A stretch of 64,000 bases of DNA, taken from positions 26,453-90,452 of the forward strand of contig CAUYUJ010019269.1 in NCBI GenBank assembly GCA_963575745.1. Reading direction: 5' to 3'. Below are positions 1-9,587 of this stretch, in pieces. The number at the start of each line of letters is the position of its first letter. The stretch's first letter is position 1. Under the pieces are notes generated by a model. That model was not told where the DNA came from. It searched no databases and was given only the letters and a program-made list of their open reading frames with translations. The position numbers and the translations under genes are program-made. This DNA is from Prorocentrum cordatum. Lineage: Eukaryota > Sar > Dinophyceae > Prorocentrales > Prorocentraceae.

Positions 1-130
1 CGCATCGTCGACGCATCGCCGATGAATCGGCGATGTGTCGGCGACATGGCAGTGCATCGGCGACATCGGCGTGGAGAAAGTCGGCCTCCGCATAGAACCG
101 CATCGCCAGGAACGGTCCATAGGCAGGGGT
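1..130. repeat. Partial copy of TIR family A (CGATGC-rich element)
   Basis: The window opens inside a sequence of alternating GCATCGCCGATG and CATCGGCGATG motifs, followed by a segment reading GGCGTGGAGAAAGTCGG. The same order is found inside the complete family A copies at 34139-34354 and 55691-55857. Only the internal part is present, because the left end lies outside the window. Confidence 0.6.
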
Positions 131-1050
131 TGGGGGGCGGTGAGAGCAAGCGGAGTGAGACTGCCCAGAAGAAGACCCAACTCGCCGCTTGCTGAAATCC
201 GAATGCGGTCTTGCGTACTGGCACACGATTGAGACCTTGAGGAGAACAGATATCGTATTTGGAGGAAGGAATTGGGAGGATGAAGGGTATGAACAATATC
301 ATCTGGATGCAATGAACGATACCTTCGGCCGACTACGGGTAATGATATCCTCATGTCTCCTCACGGCATCCTCCCGACCCGATAAAAGGTCTCCCTGAGA
401 TCTTCGTGGGATCCTGCACTGAAGGGTCTGGAGGCGGAACATCTCTCTAAGGGAGAAGAAGAAGCACAGCCTCCCCTAAACAGGGGAGCCAGCAGCTGCA
501 CCCCAGAGATACGATCGGGAACGTTTGCTCAGCGCAGCGGCGGCCCCAGCGACACGCCATGCCCCGCGACTGGCTCGCGCGTCGCTCCAGCGAGCGGTGG
601 GCCGACGGCCAAGGTCGCTTCCGTGGGTGCCCGCCTGCCGCCTGCCCAGGCCATGGCGGCACGTGCGCCGATCCGGGGCCTCAGCTAGAAGGTCCAGGAA
701 CATGCCGGCAGCCGCCCCGGCCGCCCTGCGGAGCGGCGAACGGCACGGAGCGCGACCGGGCCCCCTGGCGGGCCACGGCGGGCCCCGGCCGCGCGCCGGC
801 TCCTCGGGCCACGGCCTCGCGAAGGGCCTCGGACTCAGACCAATGACGTAAAATCTCAGCGAACGTCGAGACGTCCCGCCCAACCTGCGCCGACACCGAC
901 ACCAAGGAAGTTCTTTTCCTCCTCCTCCCCCTCTCCTCCAAAAGTTTTACATGTCTCACATTGCATGAACCCAGACACCTCAGATCCTAGAGGCCAGGGC
1001 CTCACCCACCTGGTCTGCCCTAGGCCCAGACGCTGTCCGCAACAGTGGTC
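131..1050. other. No recognisable gene
   Basis: This 0.9-kb stretch has no ORF with a recognisable domain. The 500-850 part is very GC-rich and open in several frames on both strands, as expected from composition alone. Confidence 0.5.
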
Positions 1051-1092
1051 GCATCGCATCGCATCGCATCGCATCGCATCGCATCGCATCGC
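1051..1092. repeat. (GCATC)n pentanucleotide repeat
   Basis: Eight perfect copies of GCATC in tandem, ending in GCG. Degenerate pentamers of related sequence recur at 23817-24310 and 50520-50645. Confidence 0.95.
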
Positions 1093-1143
1093 GAAGGGCG
1101 ACCACCAGAGCCCTGCCTGAGCCTGAGCGTCCAGGAGGGCTAG

Positions 1144-1319
1144 ACAGTACAGCAGGGGGCCGACCACAGGAAGCCTTCCACAAGAGACCCAAAACCTGAT
1201 ACCCCAGGACGTCCATTGATCTGTGGGAATGGGAACGTCACGGCTCCCACAGCAAAACCATGGAAACCCAAGACACCCTGGAGGCAAGCCGTGTTTCTTG
1301 GCATGGGCCTCCACTGTAG
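1144..1319. mobile_element. TIR family F element, copy F1
   Basis: The left end (ACAGTACAGCAGGGGGCC) and right end (GGGCCTCCACTGTAG) are imperfect inverted repeats. The interior, including CCCCAGGACGTCCATTGAT and a TTTCTTGGCATGGGCCTCCA tail, is shared with 48988-49167 and 61854-62014. CCAGGA occurs on both sides (1131-1136, 1322-1327) but at unequal distance from the ends, so a target-site duplication is uncertain here. Confidence 0.7.
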
Positions 1320-1439
1320 CACCAGGACCCTGGTACCACAACACCGATCGGGTTTACAGAGCAGTCCACGATAGCTCCACAGGTCCAGGATGCTAGATCT
1401 GGGGCACTCTGGAAGGTCAGGGTGAGCCCGAGGTAATTA

Positions 1440-1624
1440 TCCTTGCGGCCCCTTGACGATATACAGCCGGACCCAGGCCAGAGTACCATCCTTCAAGAAC
1501 ATGAAGCCCTCCATCGGAACATCCGAGGGTACCCTCACCCCAGGATGCACAAGAACACCCAACAAGCACGAAGCATACCAAGGTACCCTCCCCGAGCCGA
1601 CCTCGATCTTATACCTCGGTCCGA
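1440..1624 (-). pseudogene. Coding-like segment, duplicated at 9190-9395
   Basis: Read on the minus strand this segment gives a continuous frame with VGPRYKIEV near its start and LKDGTLAWVRLYIV near its end. A diverged copy at 9190-9395 gives VGPRYTIEV and, after a frame change, LKDVLLAKVQLYV. Matching residues in the same order at both ends suggest an old duplicated coding segment rather than chance. No known family is recognised. TIR element C1 abuts the upstream side at 1625. It could be an exon, or part of a transposon. Confidence 0.35.
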
Positions 1625-1632
1625 CTGTAGTC

Positions 1633-1793
1633 TTATGTCGGGCATGTCCTCCTACAGGCGGGCTTTTGGCGAAAAGCAGAATATAGTCGTCCCCAGACAA
1701 TTGCTTTCTTCTTGTATAACAGAAAAAAACAAAAAGAATCAGAAACACAACTATTTTGAATATTCCCCCTGTGGAGGGCCATGCCCGAATTAT
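1633..1793. mobile_element. TIR family C element, copy C1
   Basis: The left end reads GTCGGGCATGTCCTCCTACAG and the right end is its imperfect reverse complement (CCCCCTGTGGAGGGCCATGC). The element is flanked by an 8-bp perfect direct repeat CTGTAGTC (1625-1632 and 1794-1801), with a few unmatched bases beside the TIRs. Interior GTCCCCAGAC matches other family C copies. Confidence 0.85.
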
Positions 1794-1801
1794 CTGTAGT
1801 C

Positions 1802-1935
1802 CCATTTGCAGCGCCTTGACTGCATGGGCGCCCGCCGCTCCTCGTGCAGCAGCCCGAAGAAGTTGAGCACGGCCGGCGCCTCACGCGTGGTCCGCTTCAG
1901 CCGCGCAAAGTCGAAGCGACACGCCGCCCACAGCT
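1802..1935 (-). CDS. Possible exon, unrecognised protein
   Basis: The minus-strand frame is open across the whole segment and gives a balanced peptide (starts FDFARLKRTTREAP, contains VLNFFGLLHEERRAP), unlike the low-complexity frames next to it. It lies between a TCC/GGA array upstream and element C1 downstream, the usual exon-between-elements arrangement of this window. Joining across C1 leads to an early stop in this frame, so either it is a terminal exon or the splice is elsewhere. No family recognised. Confidence 0.3.
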
Positions 1936-1956
1936 GCCACCACGCCTGCCCTCCGC

Positions 1957-2275
1957 CCTCCTCCTCCTCCTCCTCCTCCTCCTCCTCCTCCTCCTCCTCC
2001 TCCTCCTCCTCCTCCTCCTCCTCCTCCTCCCCCTCCTCCTCCTCCTCCTCCTCCTCCTCCATCCTCCTCCTCCTCTTCCTCCTCCTCCTCCTCCTCCTCC
2101 TCCTCCTCCTCCTCCTCCTCTCCTCCTCCTCCTCTCCCTCCTACCCCTTCCCACCTCAATCCTCCCATGTTACGACCTCCATGTCCCGCCCTCCCCTCCC
2201 CCCCTCCTCCCCCTCCTCCTCCTCCTCCTCCTCCTCCTCCTCCTCCTCCTCCTCCTCCTCCTCCTCCTCCTCCAG
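1957..2275. repeat. (TCC)n arrays with a family K spacer
   Basis: Two long TCC arrays (1957-2139 and 2199-2275) flank a spacer containing CCACCTCAATCCTCCCATG. That spacer recurs at 3808-3870 and 3947-4000, each time next to TCC arrays. Poly-Ser/Leu/Pro or poly-Glu/Gly reading frames here are composition artefacts. Confidence 0.9.
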
Positions 2276-2449
2276 CGTGGAGGCGGGCGCCGCCCAGGAG
2301 GCGGCCGCAGCCAGCAGCGTCAGCAGCCCCAGCCCCGACCCGCCGCACCAGGCGGCAGGGGGCACGGCGACGCAGCGGGTCGCGCGGTGCGCCAGGCAGT
2401 CGGCAAGAGCTACGGGCTGGCCCCCGATGCGATCGAGAAGCTCCCTCCC

Positions 2450-3025
2450 ATGGACACGAACACGATGGCCAAGATAATGCCGATCCTGATGCGGGCAGTG
2501 CTGGGCAACTCCCACCAGATTCGCATGCTCATGGCAGCCGAGTTCGTGACGATGACGATGCCAGAGGAGCTGGACATAGTGCAGGCGGCCTTCAACGCGA
2601 GAAAGGCCTACGCCGAGCAGGCCGCGAAGCTTCGAGAAGATCACCGTCAGGATCCATCGAAGGCGCTGCCCGAGGTGACCATGGGGCCCGCCTGCGTGCA
2701 GATCTTCCTGGTGGTGGCGCGCAAGATATCGAGTGCGGGCGAGTCCGTCGGGGCCCGCAACTTCAAGGCCTGGCAGCTGCACCAACAGAAGCTGGACGCC
2801 ATTCAGGACATCGACGACCTGATCGTTCTGGTGAAAGGACTTCGGATGTCGAACGCATTCAAAGAGGGCGTAGCCAAGCTGACGTTCGCCCTGGCCGACC
2901 CAGACATGCAGCGGTGCCTCCAGTCCTGCGTGGTTCAGCTCGGCGGCGAGCTGCGCCCAGGGATAGCCCCGCGCAGCAATTCGGAGCGGGTCCTCCAGTT
3001 AGCGCTGGACGAGATGGACCTGTGA
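2450..3025 (+). CDS. Hypothetical protein, probable dinoflagellate-specific ORF
   Basis: An uninterrupted 191-codon frame starts at an ATG (MDTNTMAKIM) and ends in TGA at 3023-3025. The frame stays open further upstream, but only through the TCC array, so the first ATG after the array is the conservative start. The peptide is mixed in composition and mostly helical in character, with segments such as KIMPILMRAVLGNSHQIRML and FLVVARKISS, and has no signal peptide or membrane segment. I do not recognise a family. Its character resembles small conserved ORFs that accompany dinoflagellate retroelements, which is a guess. It could also be an exon whose upstream part lies before 2280. Confidence 0.5.
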   Translation: MDTNTMAKIMPILMRAVLGNSHQIRMLMAAEFVTMTMPEELDIVQAAFNARKAYAEQAAKLREDHRQDPSKALPEVTMGPACVQIFLVVARKISSAGESVGARNFKAWQLHQQKLDAIQDIDDLIVLVKGLRMSNAFKEGVAKLTFALADPDMQRCLQSCVVQLGGELRPGIAPRSNSERVLQLALDEMDL

Positions 3026-3800
3026 GGAGACGCCAGTCGCCGTGGGGAGACCAGCCACTTCAGGATGATGTGGGCATCGTGCAGGGGGCTGGGACGAGTT
3101 CAAGTGTGATTGCAAGTCAGGAGCGGGTATCCACAGTTATTTGTGGAGGGGAGCGTCAGCGAGGGTGGGTTGATAATGCTCCTACTCGATATGTGCCTAC
3201 CGCTAGCTCGATGGGAACGTTCGTGGTGCCGTGGTGGTCCAGTGGGCCGTCCTCTCGCCTGTCGCCGCCGCCTCAGCTCCCGAGTCCCTCGTCCCCGACG
3301 TTGGTGCGATCGCGTTCTCGGAGCCGACCGCTCTCGGGAAGGACGCAGACTCAGACTACGACGATGCAGGTGCAAGAGAGGTTGCAGAGAGGTCAGCGGT
3401 CAGAGAGACTTTCAGCACGAGGGACGAGTGAGGGTGGTCGTACGGTGATTGAGGCCAGCGCCTCTGCTGCCGCTGCTGCTGTCCATCCATCTCCGCCTCC
3501 TTCGATTCCTCCCCCGTCGAGCCTCTCTCCTCCGCCTCCTCGCTCCCGCTCCCAACCAGTGTCCCTGCAGAGCCTCAGTTTCAAAGATCTGGTGGCGTAT
3601 GTCAGTAAGTTTTAGGTTTCTCGGCCCCTGGTCCGCGCGCTTGACCTCGGTGGTCGAGCGAAGACGATTCGGGGCTCCCACCTCCCTGGGGGGAGGATAC
3701 GTGTTTCGCGTTTAGAGCGCCCGACAGATCACAGGTTAGGTCGTGCTCAGCCGCCCGCTGCCTGCCGTTCGTTCGAGTTGAGCTGACGAACTCTGGTCCA
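3026..3800. other. Region without a recognised gene
   Basis: The plus strand is open from about 3110 to 3615 in a Ser/Pro/Arg-rich frame ending FKDLVAYVSKF. Most of it is low complexity and no domain is recognised, so I do not call a gene. Confidence 0.4.
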
Positions 3801-3807
3801 AGGCCTT

Positions 3808-4168
3808 CCCACCTCAATCCTCCCATGTTCCGTCCTCCATATCCCGCCCTCCATATTCCGCCTCCCTCCTCCTCCTCCTCCTCCTGCTCCTCCTCCTCCT
3901 CCTCCTCTTCCTCCTCCTCCCCCTCCTCCCTCCCCCTCCTACCCCGTCCCACCTCAATCCTCCCATGTTACGACCTCCATATCCCGCCCTCCACATTCCG
4001 CCTCCCTCCTCCTCCTCCTCCTCCTCCTCCTCCCCTCCTCCTCCTCCTCCTCCTCCTCCTCTTCCTCCTCCTCCTCTCCTCCTCCCCTCCGCCTCCTCCT
4101 CCTCCTCCTCCTCCTCCTCCTCCTCCTCCTCCCCTCCTCCACCTCCTCCTCCTCGTGCTCCTCCTCTG
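3808..4168. repeat. Two copies of family K repeat with TCC arrays
   Basis: The motif CCCACCTCAATCCTCCCATG followed by a CTCCATATCCCGCCCTCC block occurs at 3808-3870 and 3947-4000. Each is followed by a TCC array (3867-3945, 4003-4168). A third copy is at about 2150. Confidence 0.85.
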
Positions 4169-4439
4169 TTCTATCACTGCGTCTGCTCCTTAGCCGTGCC
4201 CGCATGGCGGACTCGTCGCTGCGGCCCACTGCTCCCTGCCTGCCTCCTGCACCTCCTCCCCCCTGCTCCCTCCTCCTCCTTCCTCCTCCTCCTACCTCCC
4301 TCCTTCTCCCTGCCCTCCCTGCCCCTCCTCCCTCCCCCTCCTCCCTCCTCCTCCCTGCCCTCCCTCCTTCTCGGGGCCGCCCCGCCCCCGCCCGCAGGTC
4401 GCCTTCGCCCCCGCGTCGGCGCCCGCGCCCGCGCACGGC

Positions 4440-4530
4440 CCAGCGGCGGTCCGCTTGGTCAGGGCCGCGGCGAAAAAGCCGCCAGTGTCCACGCGCTCGC
4501 TGGGAAGGACCCGCACGCACCTGGGCCGGG
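4440..4530 (-). CDS. Orphan exon resembling an NSUN-type RNA m5C methyltransferase
   Basis: The minus strand encodes CVRVLPSERVDTGGFFAAAL followed by TKR. In NSUN2/Trm4-type tRNA cytosine-5 methyltransferases the end of the catalytic domain carries a closely similar signature, of the form R-[VI]-x-P-H-x-x-[DN]-T-G-G-F-F-x-A-x-L. The histidine of that signature is Ser here. An AG precedes the first codon (CGGCCCAG|GTGCGTG), consistent with an acceptor. I find no PCSG cysteine motif or other NSUN exon within several kb, so this may be an isolated exon, a gene with long introns leaving the window, or a remnant. The call rests on about 20 residues. Confidence 0.4.
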
Positions 4531-4610
4531 CCGGCGCCACGGGGCCGCCCCCGACCAGAGGGGGGGCCGCTTTCCTGGGAGGCCACAAGCACGCGTGGGC
4601 AACCCCCAAG

Positions 4611-4752
4611 GGAGGAGGAGGAGGAGGAGGAGGAGGAGGAGGAGGAGAAGAGGAGGAAGAAGAGGAGGAGAAGTTCTGGCCTATCCTCTTCTTCTTCCTC
4701 ATCTTTTCAACTCCTCCTCCTCCTCCTCCTCCTCCTCCTCCTCCTCCTCAAC
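4611..4752. repeat. AGG array followed by TCC array
   Basis: An AGG array at 4611-4672 and a TCC array at 4709-4752 are complementary and could form a purine/pyrimidine hairpin around a 36-bp loop. Confidence 0.85.
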
Positions 4753-5762
4753 TCCTCTCACGCGTTAGCGCCCCCCAGAGGACTCCCAGACACGCCCCAG
4801 AAAGCACCCAAAGCCTCATCGATCCCTGCCCTGCCCTCCTCATCGGCCCTCGATTTCCACACAAAGGGGAGGTGGGGTGCTGCGCCCCCCACAGTTGTGA
4901 CCCCCATGGTCGGGCGCTCCCGAGCGTGAGGGGGATCAACGCGGGTGGAAGAAACGTGCACCCTTCCAGCACCTTCTGGGCTCACGGTGAGAAGCTCTGG
5001 GCCCGTCCACCTGCCATGTCGGGCAACGCTTTCTCGCACCCCTCGCCGCCCCCTGGCTTTGCTCTGCGCCACTCGTAGCGACAGCCCAACGCGGGTGGAC
5101 CGAACCCCCTTCAGCAAAGCACCCTTTCGCAAACAAAAGCGCCCCGGACCAGACCTGCCGGTCGCAGGCCCGCAACAATCAAAAAAAGAGAGGCGGCCAG
5201 GCCGCCCCCTGGAGGGCCGATGAAGGGCGACTCGCTGATCGACCTGGCAACGCGGATGCTCCAGAAGCCTGGAGAAGCGAACAGATACTCATACCGTTGC
5301 TCCACGGACCTCTCCAGGGGCGCGTTCTGACTAGCACTGCGGGGCGAAGCCAGCCACGGCGACGAGAGCCAGCATGCCATGTTGGTACCCCTCTCCTCGG
5401 GTCGGTCGAGAGGGGGGATAGCAAAGGGGGGGGTGAGAATCAGCTGACGTAGCTGATTTTCCCGGAGCCTCCGGGCGCCGGAGGCGGCGATGTATGGAGG
5501 AATGGGCCCCTCGGTGGGGCCGAAACCAGCTGCATGCAGCAAATTTCGTAGCCCCCCCTTTCCCAATCTCCCCCTTTCGTCCGGCCCGATCTTCCCTCTC
5601 CGAGTGCCATCCACCTCCCACTCAGCGAGCGACGACGAGCGACCACCTAAACGGACAGGCGTCTGGGCCCTGCTGCGAACAGGCGGAGGAGGCCGTGGCC
5701 TCTGGGATGCGCCATGCACTGCTCTGCGCGAGACATAGACAAGTTGCGAGCGGAAATTGGTC
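4753..5762. other. No recognised gene
   Basis: Several frames are open on both strands but none shows a known domain. A stretch at 5088-5150 (GGGTGGACCGAACCCCCTTC and following) loosely resembles the start of TIR family E at 43210 and 49834. Confidence 0.4.
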
Positions 5763-5970
5763 GCCCGAATGATCCGGGGCAACTCGGGTCCGGGGTAACT
5801 CGGGTTTGGATTCCCGTAAAACGAACCCGAGTTAGCCCTGACCCGAGTTACCCCTGATGACTTTGGGCACTGGACGCCCGAACCATCTGGGGTAACTCGG
5901 GTCCGGGGTAACTCGGGTTTGGAATCCCGAAAAACGAACCCGAGTTAGCCCTGACCCGAGTTACCCCTGA
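5763..5970. repeat. Tandem dimer of a long stem-loop
   Basis: Two copies of a 113-bp unit. In each, two tandem GGGGTAACTCGGGT blocks are followed, after a short loop with CCCG[TA]AAAACGAA, by the inverted blocks AACCCGAGTTAG and ACCCGAGTTACCCC. Each unit can therefore fold into a stem of about 35 bp. The first copy covers about 5771-5858 and the second about 5885-5970. Confidence 0.9.
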
Positions 5971-6599
5971 TGATTCGGGGCTCTGAAGAAGGTGCATGCG
6001 GCAAGGAAGGGGAAAGGGGGTCCACACCTGTCTTCGTCGGCATGCTCGTCGTGGGCCGTCGTGTGCTCTGGGGGTGTCGGCGTGCCGTGCCAGCGATTGC
6101 CAATGTCTCTGCCACCTCCGGCGGCCCGGCCGCTTGGGAACGCCCGAGAGCCTCGCCAGGTCGAGGCATCCCCCCCCCCCCAGAGCGTATCCTCCCCTGT
6201 CCTGTGGGTTCCTGGCGGTGTGCGGTCCATGAGCTCCGGCCCCCGGACAAACCCGGCGAGGCTGGGCAACCGCCGAGAAGCGACGAGAACGTCCGAAAGC
6301 CTCAAGCCTCGAAAGCCTGGAGCCTCGAACCCCCAACGGTGCAGAGGTGGGGGGCGGGGATCTGGTATCAACCTCCAGATTTGGAGACTCTGGACTGTGG
6401 ATCGATGCGTCCCCATCCTCTGAGCCCATCCCCCCTAACGTTGCGTCTGAGGTGGGAGTTCTTGTGCAACGACAGCGGCCCAACTTGACAGAACCAAATT
6501 CTCCCCTCCGACCCTGGCCGTGACATTTGGACGCGTGGCGTGCGGGATGCTGTGTTCACGTTTTTGTCCCGCCCCGCTTCTCCGGGAAGCATGGTTCAA
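5971..6599. other. No recognised gene
   Basis: Composition-driven open frames on both strands. No domain or clear repeat seen. Confidence 0.4.
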
Positions 6600-6800
6600 T
6601 GAGGAGGAGGAGGAGGAGGAGGAGGAGGAGGAGGAGGAGGAGGAGGAGTGGACCCAGTCAGCGTAAGCGATGGCTGTAACACACGGGGGCAGGGGGTGTG
6701 CGGAAGCCGTGGCCCCCAGATCTCCGACGATACGTTTTTGGAGGCAATGTTGGGGTGTTCCTTCATCGTCGCCCTCCGAACCCAGACCCCCCGATGTCAC
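6600..6800. repeat. Dispersed repeat with AGG array, second copy at 9588-9790
   Basis: An AGG array (6600-6648) is followed by GACCCAGTCAGCGTAAGCGA and a block ending CCCCCAGATCTCCGACGATAC. The same order is at 9588-9790, with an AGG array and CCCCCAAATCTCCGACGATAC. Confidence 0.75.
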
Positions 6801-6974
6801 GATTTGTCCATAACGTCGATCCCAGAGGCCTCGACCCATTCCCCGGAAGCAGTCGCTCATCCTGAGCCGTTTTTCGGTGTCTGTCATCCTGATCCTGAAC
6901 CGTTTTTAAAGGATCCCTAGCCCCAGCGAGGGCCCCCCCAAAAAACACGCCGTGATTTCTCCATGACCGATGGG

Positions 6975-7155
6975 GGCCTTGGAAGCCGGAGGCTCCCGAC
7001 AGCGCCTCGTCGGGTCGACCCCGGCGTCCCGCCCGCACGCCGGGAACATCTCCTGGCGCAGGTACGGCCCGCGCCCCTCGCGACCCTCCACCGCCGCGGC
7101 GGCCTCCGCGGCCCTCACCTTGCTGCGCTGCGCCCGCAGCGAGGGGGGCACCTCG
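6975..7155 (-). CDS. Possible exon next to a CCT/AGG array
   Basis: The minus frame gives a helical, non-repetitive peptide (includes LRAQRSKVRAAEAAAAVEGR and PYLRQEMFPACGRD) immediately beside the array at 7165-7330. No family is recognised and exon borders are not determined. Confidence 0.3.
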
Positions 7156-7164
7156 CGGCCAGGG

Positions 7165-7330
7165 GAGGGGGAGGGGGAGGGGGAGGAGGAGGAGGAGGAG
7201 GAGGAGGAGGAGGAGGAGGAGGAGGAGGAGGAGGAGGAGGAGGAGGAGGAGGAGAAAAGGAGGAGGGAGAAAAGGAGGAGGAGGAGGAGAAGGAGGATCA
7301 GGATGAAAAGGAGGATGAGGGGGAGGAGGA
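7165..7330. repeat. (AGG)n array
   Basis: AGG/GGGA-type purine array. Poly-Glu, poly-Gly, poly-Ser or poly-Leu frames through it are not genes. Confidence 0.95.
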
Positions 7331-7419
7331 GCACGCGTAGAGCTGGGGGAGCGGACGTCCACTCCGACCGAGCCGGGCGCTGGCCTCGGAACGCAGGCTG
7401 CGGGGGCAGCTCTGCTTCA

Positions 7420-7890
7420 CTGATCGAGCTGAAGACGATCCTTCGCGGCACTCGGCGCGGTAAGATGGCCATCGTAGGTGTAGTCGATCCTGTCGCTCTC
7501 CACCTCCAGGTCGAGTAAGTACGACACGAGGAGGCGCTGGCGAGGACTCGACAACGAGTGTTCCACACCGTGTGGATGGTACGCCGTTCTGGGCGAAGGT
7601 GCGCGGCGGACACGTGAGGTGGCACAGCCGATCACACTGTAGAGAACGCGAGATGGAGACACATGCGCCGACGCAACCGAACTTGCACGAGTCGACCTCG
7701 GGCGTGACGTGCACCGTCAAGCTGGTGTGCCACCCGCCAGCCAGCTTCCACATCACAGCCCAGCGCGATGACGGTGGAAGGAGTGCAGCCCGCGTTTTCA
7801 ACACTCGCCAGCGGGCACGAAGGTCGTGAGGAACACTGCCAGGGCAAAACGACGCCTCCAAGCGCGTCTTCAGTGTGACCTCGAAGCCGT
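7420..7890 (-). other. Coding-like fragments, unrecognised
   Basis: The minus strand contains peptide-like stretches in different frames, such as LLVSYLLDLEVESDRIDYTY near 7500 and SLTVHVTPEVDSCKFGCVG near 7690. The frame changes suggest introns or decay. It may continue the LINE-like remnant that follows. Confidence 0.25.
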
Positions 7891-7899
7891 CAAGGATTC

Positions 7900-8815
7900 A
7901 GTGGGCGATCAACACGTGCATAAAGTGGCATTGGGGCTTCGGCTTGATACGGCACGCTTGGCAAACATCGAGGCCCTAACCAGACCGCGGCGACGGCGAG
8001 GAGGGACGACCAGCGATACGCCTCGGACGATGGTCTCTTTGCGCTGGGCGATTGCGAACGGCTTCTTCCAAAAGGCAAGTGATCAGTGGTCCTTAGCAAG
8101 TGTGGGTAGACTGCAGGCGCTGCCAGCAGCAGTGTAGAGCTGTTCGTAGAGATCGTGCCACTGCGTCATTGTGCAGGAAGCCGCGCGCCACAACGTCCCC
8201 AGCGAGTGCGTGTGAAAGGATCGCGGCGACGGCCCAGGGATCCACTTGGCCAGCGCAAGAACGTCCACCAAGAGGTACTGAGCGGCATCCGCAACTCCCT
8301 TTGACGGGTGCGAATCTCTTTGCGGTGAACTTGAGAAGGGAGGTCGAAGAACTGCACGAGGTAGCCGAGGACCGTGATCGCCGACGTCGGGTGCAAACGA
8401 GCGCTGGGCATCGCTCGGACGTCCATTTCCTGTTTTTTTTTGGTTTTGTGCGTGGTTGTTTCATGCTCCTCGATGGTCCTCGCCGAAGGAGAAATGCACA
8501 CGCCCGAGCGATGCCAAGAGCGTTGGCGTCGACCGGGGCAGACGAGGAGCCGATCGCAACGACACGCTGCCACCGCTTTGGCCCCGCAGCGGCCCACTGC
8601 ATCAGGTTGGCAGCGCCAGGGCCCGCGTGCACGCCACCGCAGAGGCCATCGCCCGCGACCTTCAAGGCGACCCAGTCGGGGCAGGAACCGGTGGAGGAAG
8701 TCGCCGACCTCGGCCATGGCAAGGCCAGTGAGCTCGGCCCAGAACAGGATGAGGACACCTTTCTTCACGTTGAGACGAAGACTGCCAAGGAGCCCAGCCT
8801 GACGAACTAGTTCGG
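7900..8815 (-). mobile_element. Decayed LINE-type reverse transcriptase remnant (3' part)
   Basis: Read on the minus strand, three frames in turn carry pieces that together resemble the end of the reverse transcriptase of dinoflagellate non-LTR elements. They are LNVKKGVLILFWAEL near 8770, then WVALKVAGDGLCGGVHAGPG with AANLMQWAAAGPKRWQRVVA, then YLVQFFDLPSQVHRKEI, then LALAKWIPGPSP. The typical order there is a KT-x-x-x-PLW motif, a YLG-x-x-x-GP motif with a conserved Trp, and a QL-x-x-P stretch. Several frameshifts and stops separate the pieces, so it cannot be active. Assignment is by pattern only. Confidence 0.45.
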
Positions 8816-8823
8816 CGGGCAGA

Positions 8824-8855
<32 letters not shown>

Positions 8856-9015
8856 ACTGAATATAATGATAATCATAATAATAATGAGGATAATGATGAT
8901 AATGATAATGATGATCCTGATGATGATGAGGATGATGATGAGGATGATGATGATGATGCTACTGATAATGATGATGATGCTCATGATGATGCTGCTGATG
9001 ATGATTATGATGAGG
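8824..9015. repeat. (GAT)n array, imperfect
   Basis: GATGAT units interspersed with AAT variants. Long poly-Met or poly-Ile frames here are artefacts. Confidence 0.95.
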
Positions 9016-9189
9016 AGGAAGAGGATAGGGAACCCTCAAAGGACGTACGCGCCCAGACACGCACATGAACACCCCCCTAGTGCGCGAGGCCTACCTCGTG
9101 TGACGAACGTTCGCGCAATGCGTACTTTGGAAACCAACGTGTATTCGTGTACACGTGCGTCCTTTTTCGCTCCTAGGGAGAGGAGGAGG

Positions 9190-9395
9190 CGCGAAGGGAC
9201 ATACAGCTGGACCTTGGCCAGAAGAACATCTTTCAAGGATGCGAGACCGTCCGTCGGCCAGAACAAAAAGAACACCCAAGGGTGCCCCCCCAGGATGCAC
9301 AACAACATCTAACACGCACGAAGAACACTGGGGTACGCATCCCGAAGCGACCTCGATCGTATACCTCGGTCCGACCGTACACGTACGTCCTTCTT
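9190..9395 (-). pseudogene. Frame-broken copy of the segment at 1440-1624
   Basis: DNA and both end peptides match the 1440-1624 segment (CTCGGTCCGACCGTA, GATGCACAA and AGAACACCCAA blocks in the same order). The reading frame shifts near its middle, so it is likely a decayed copy. Confidence 0.4.
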
Positions 9396-9587
9396 TCGCT
9401 CCTGGGAGGAGGAGTATGCGCGTCGGGACATAGTTACTTCGCCGCCTGGGGCGGTCCTCCTCGCCTCCCCTACCGTCTATGTTTGTTATGATGCAGGCCT
9501 TGGCTTGATCATCAACTCCCAAGGGGGTGACGGCTGCGTTCGACCGAGAACCTTGGCCGACAACCCGAGCGAGGAGGGAGGAGGAAG

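Noticed and set aside
2156-2785. Minus-strand ORF opposite the 2450-3025 gene
   Set aside because: It runs into the TCC array as poly-Glu and mirrors the plus-strand coding frame; the plus frame has the more protein-like composition.
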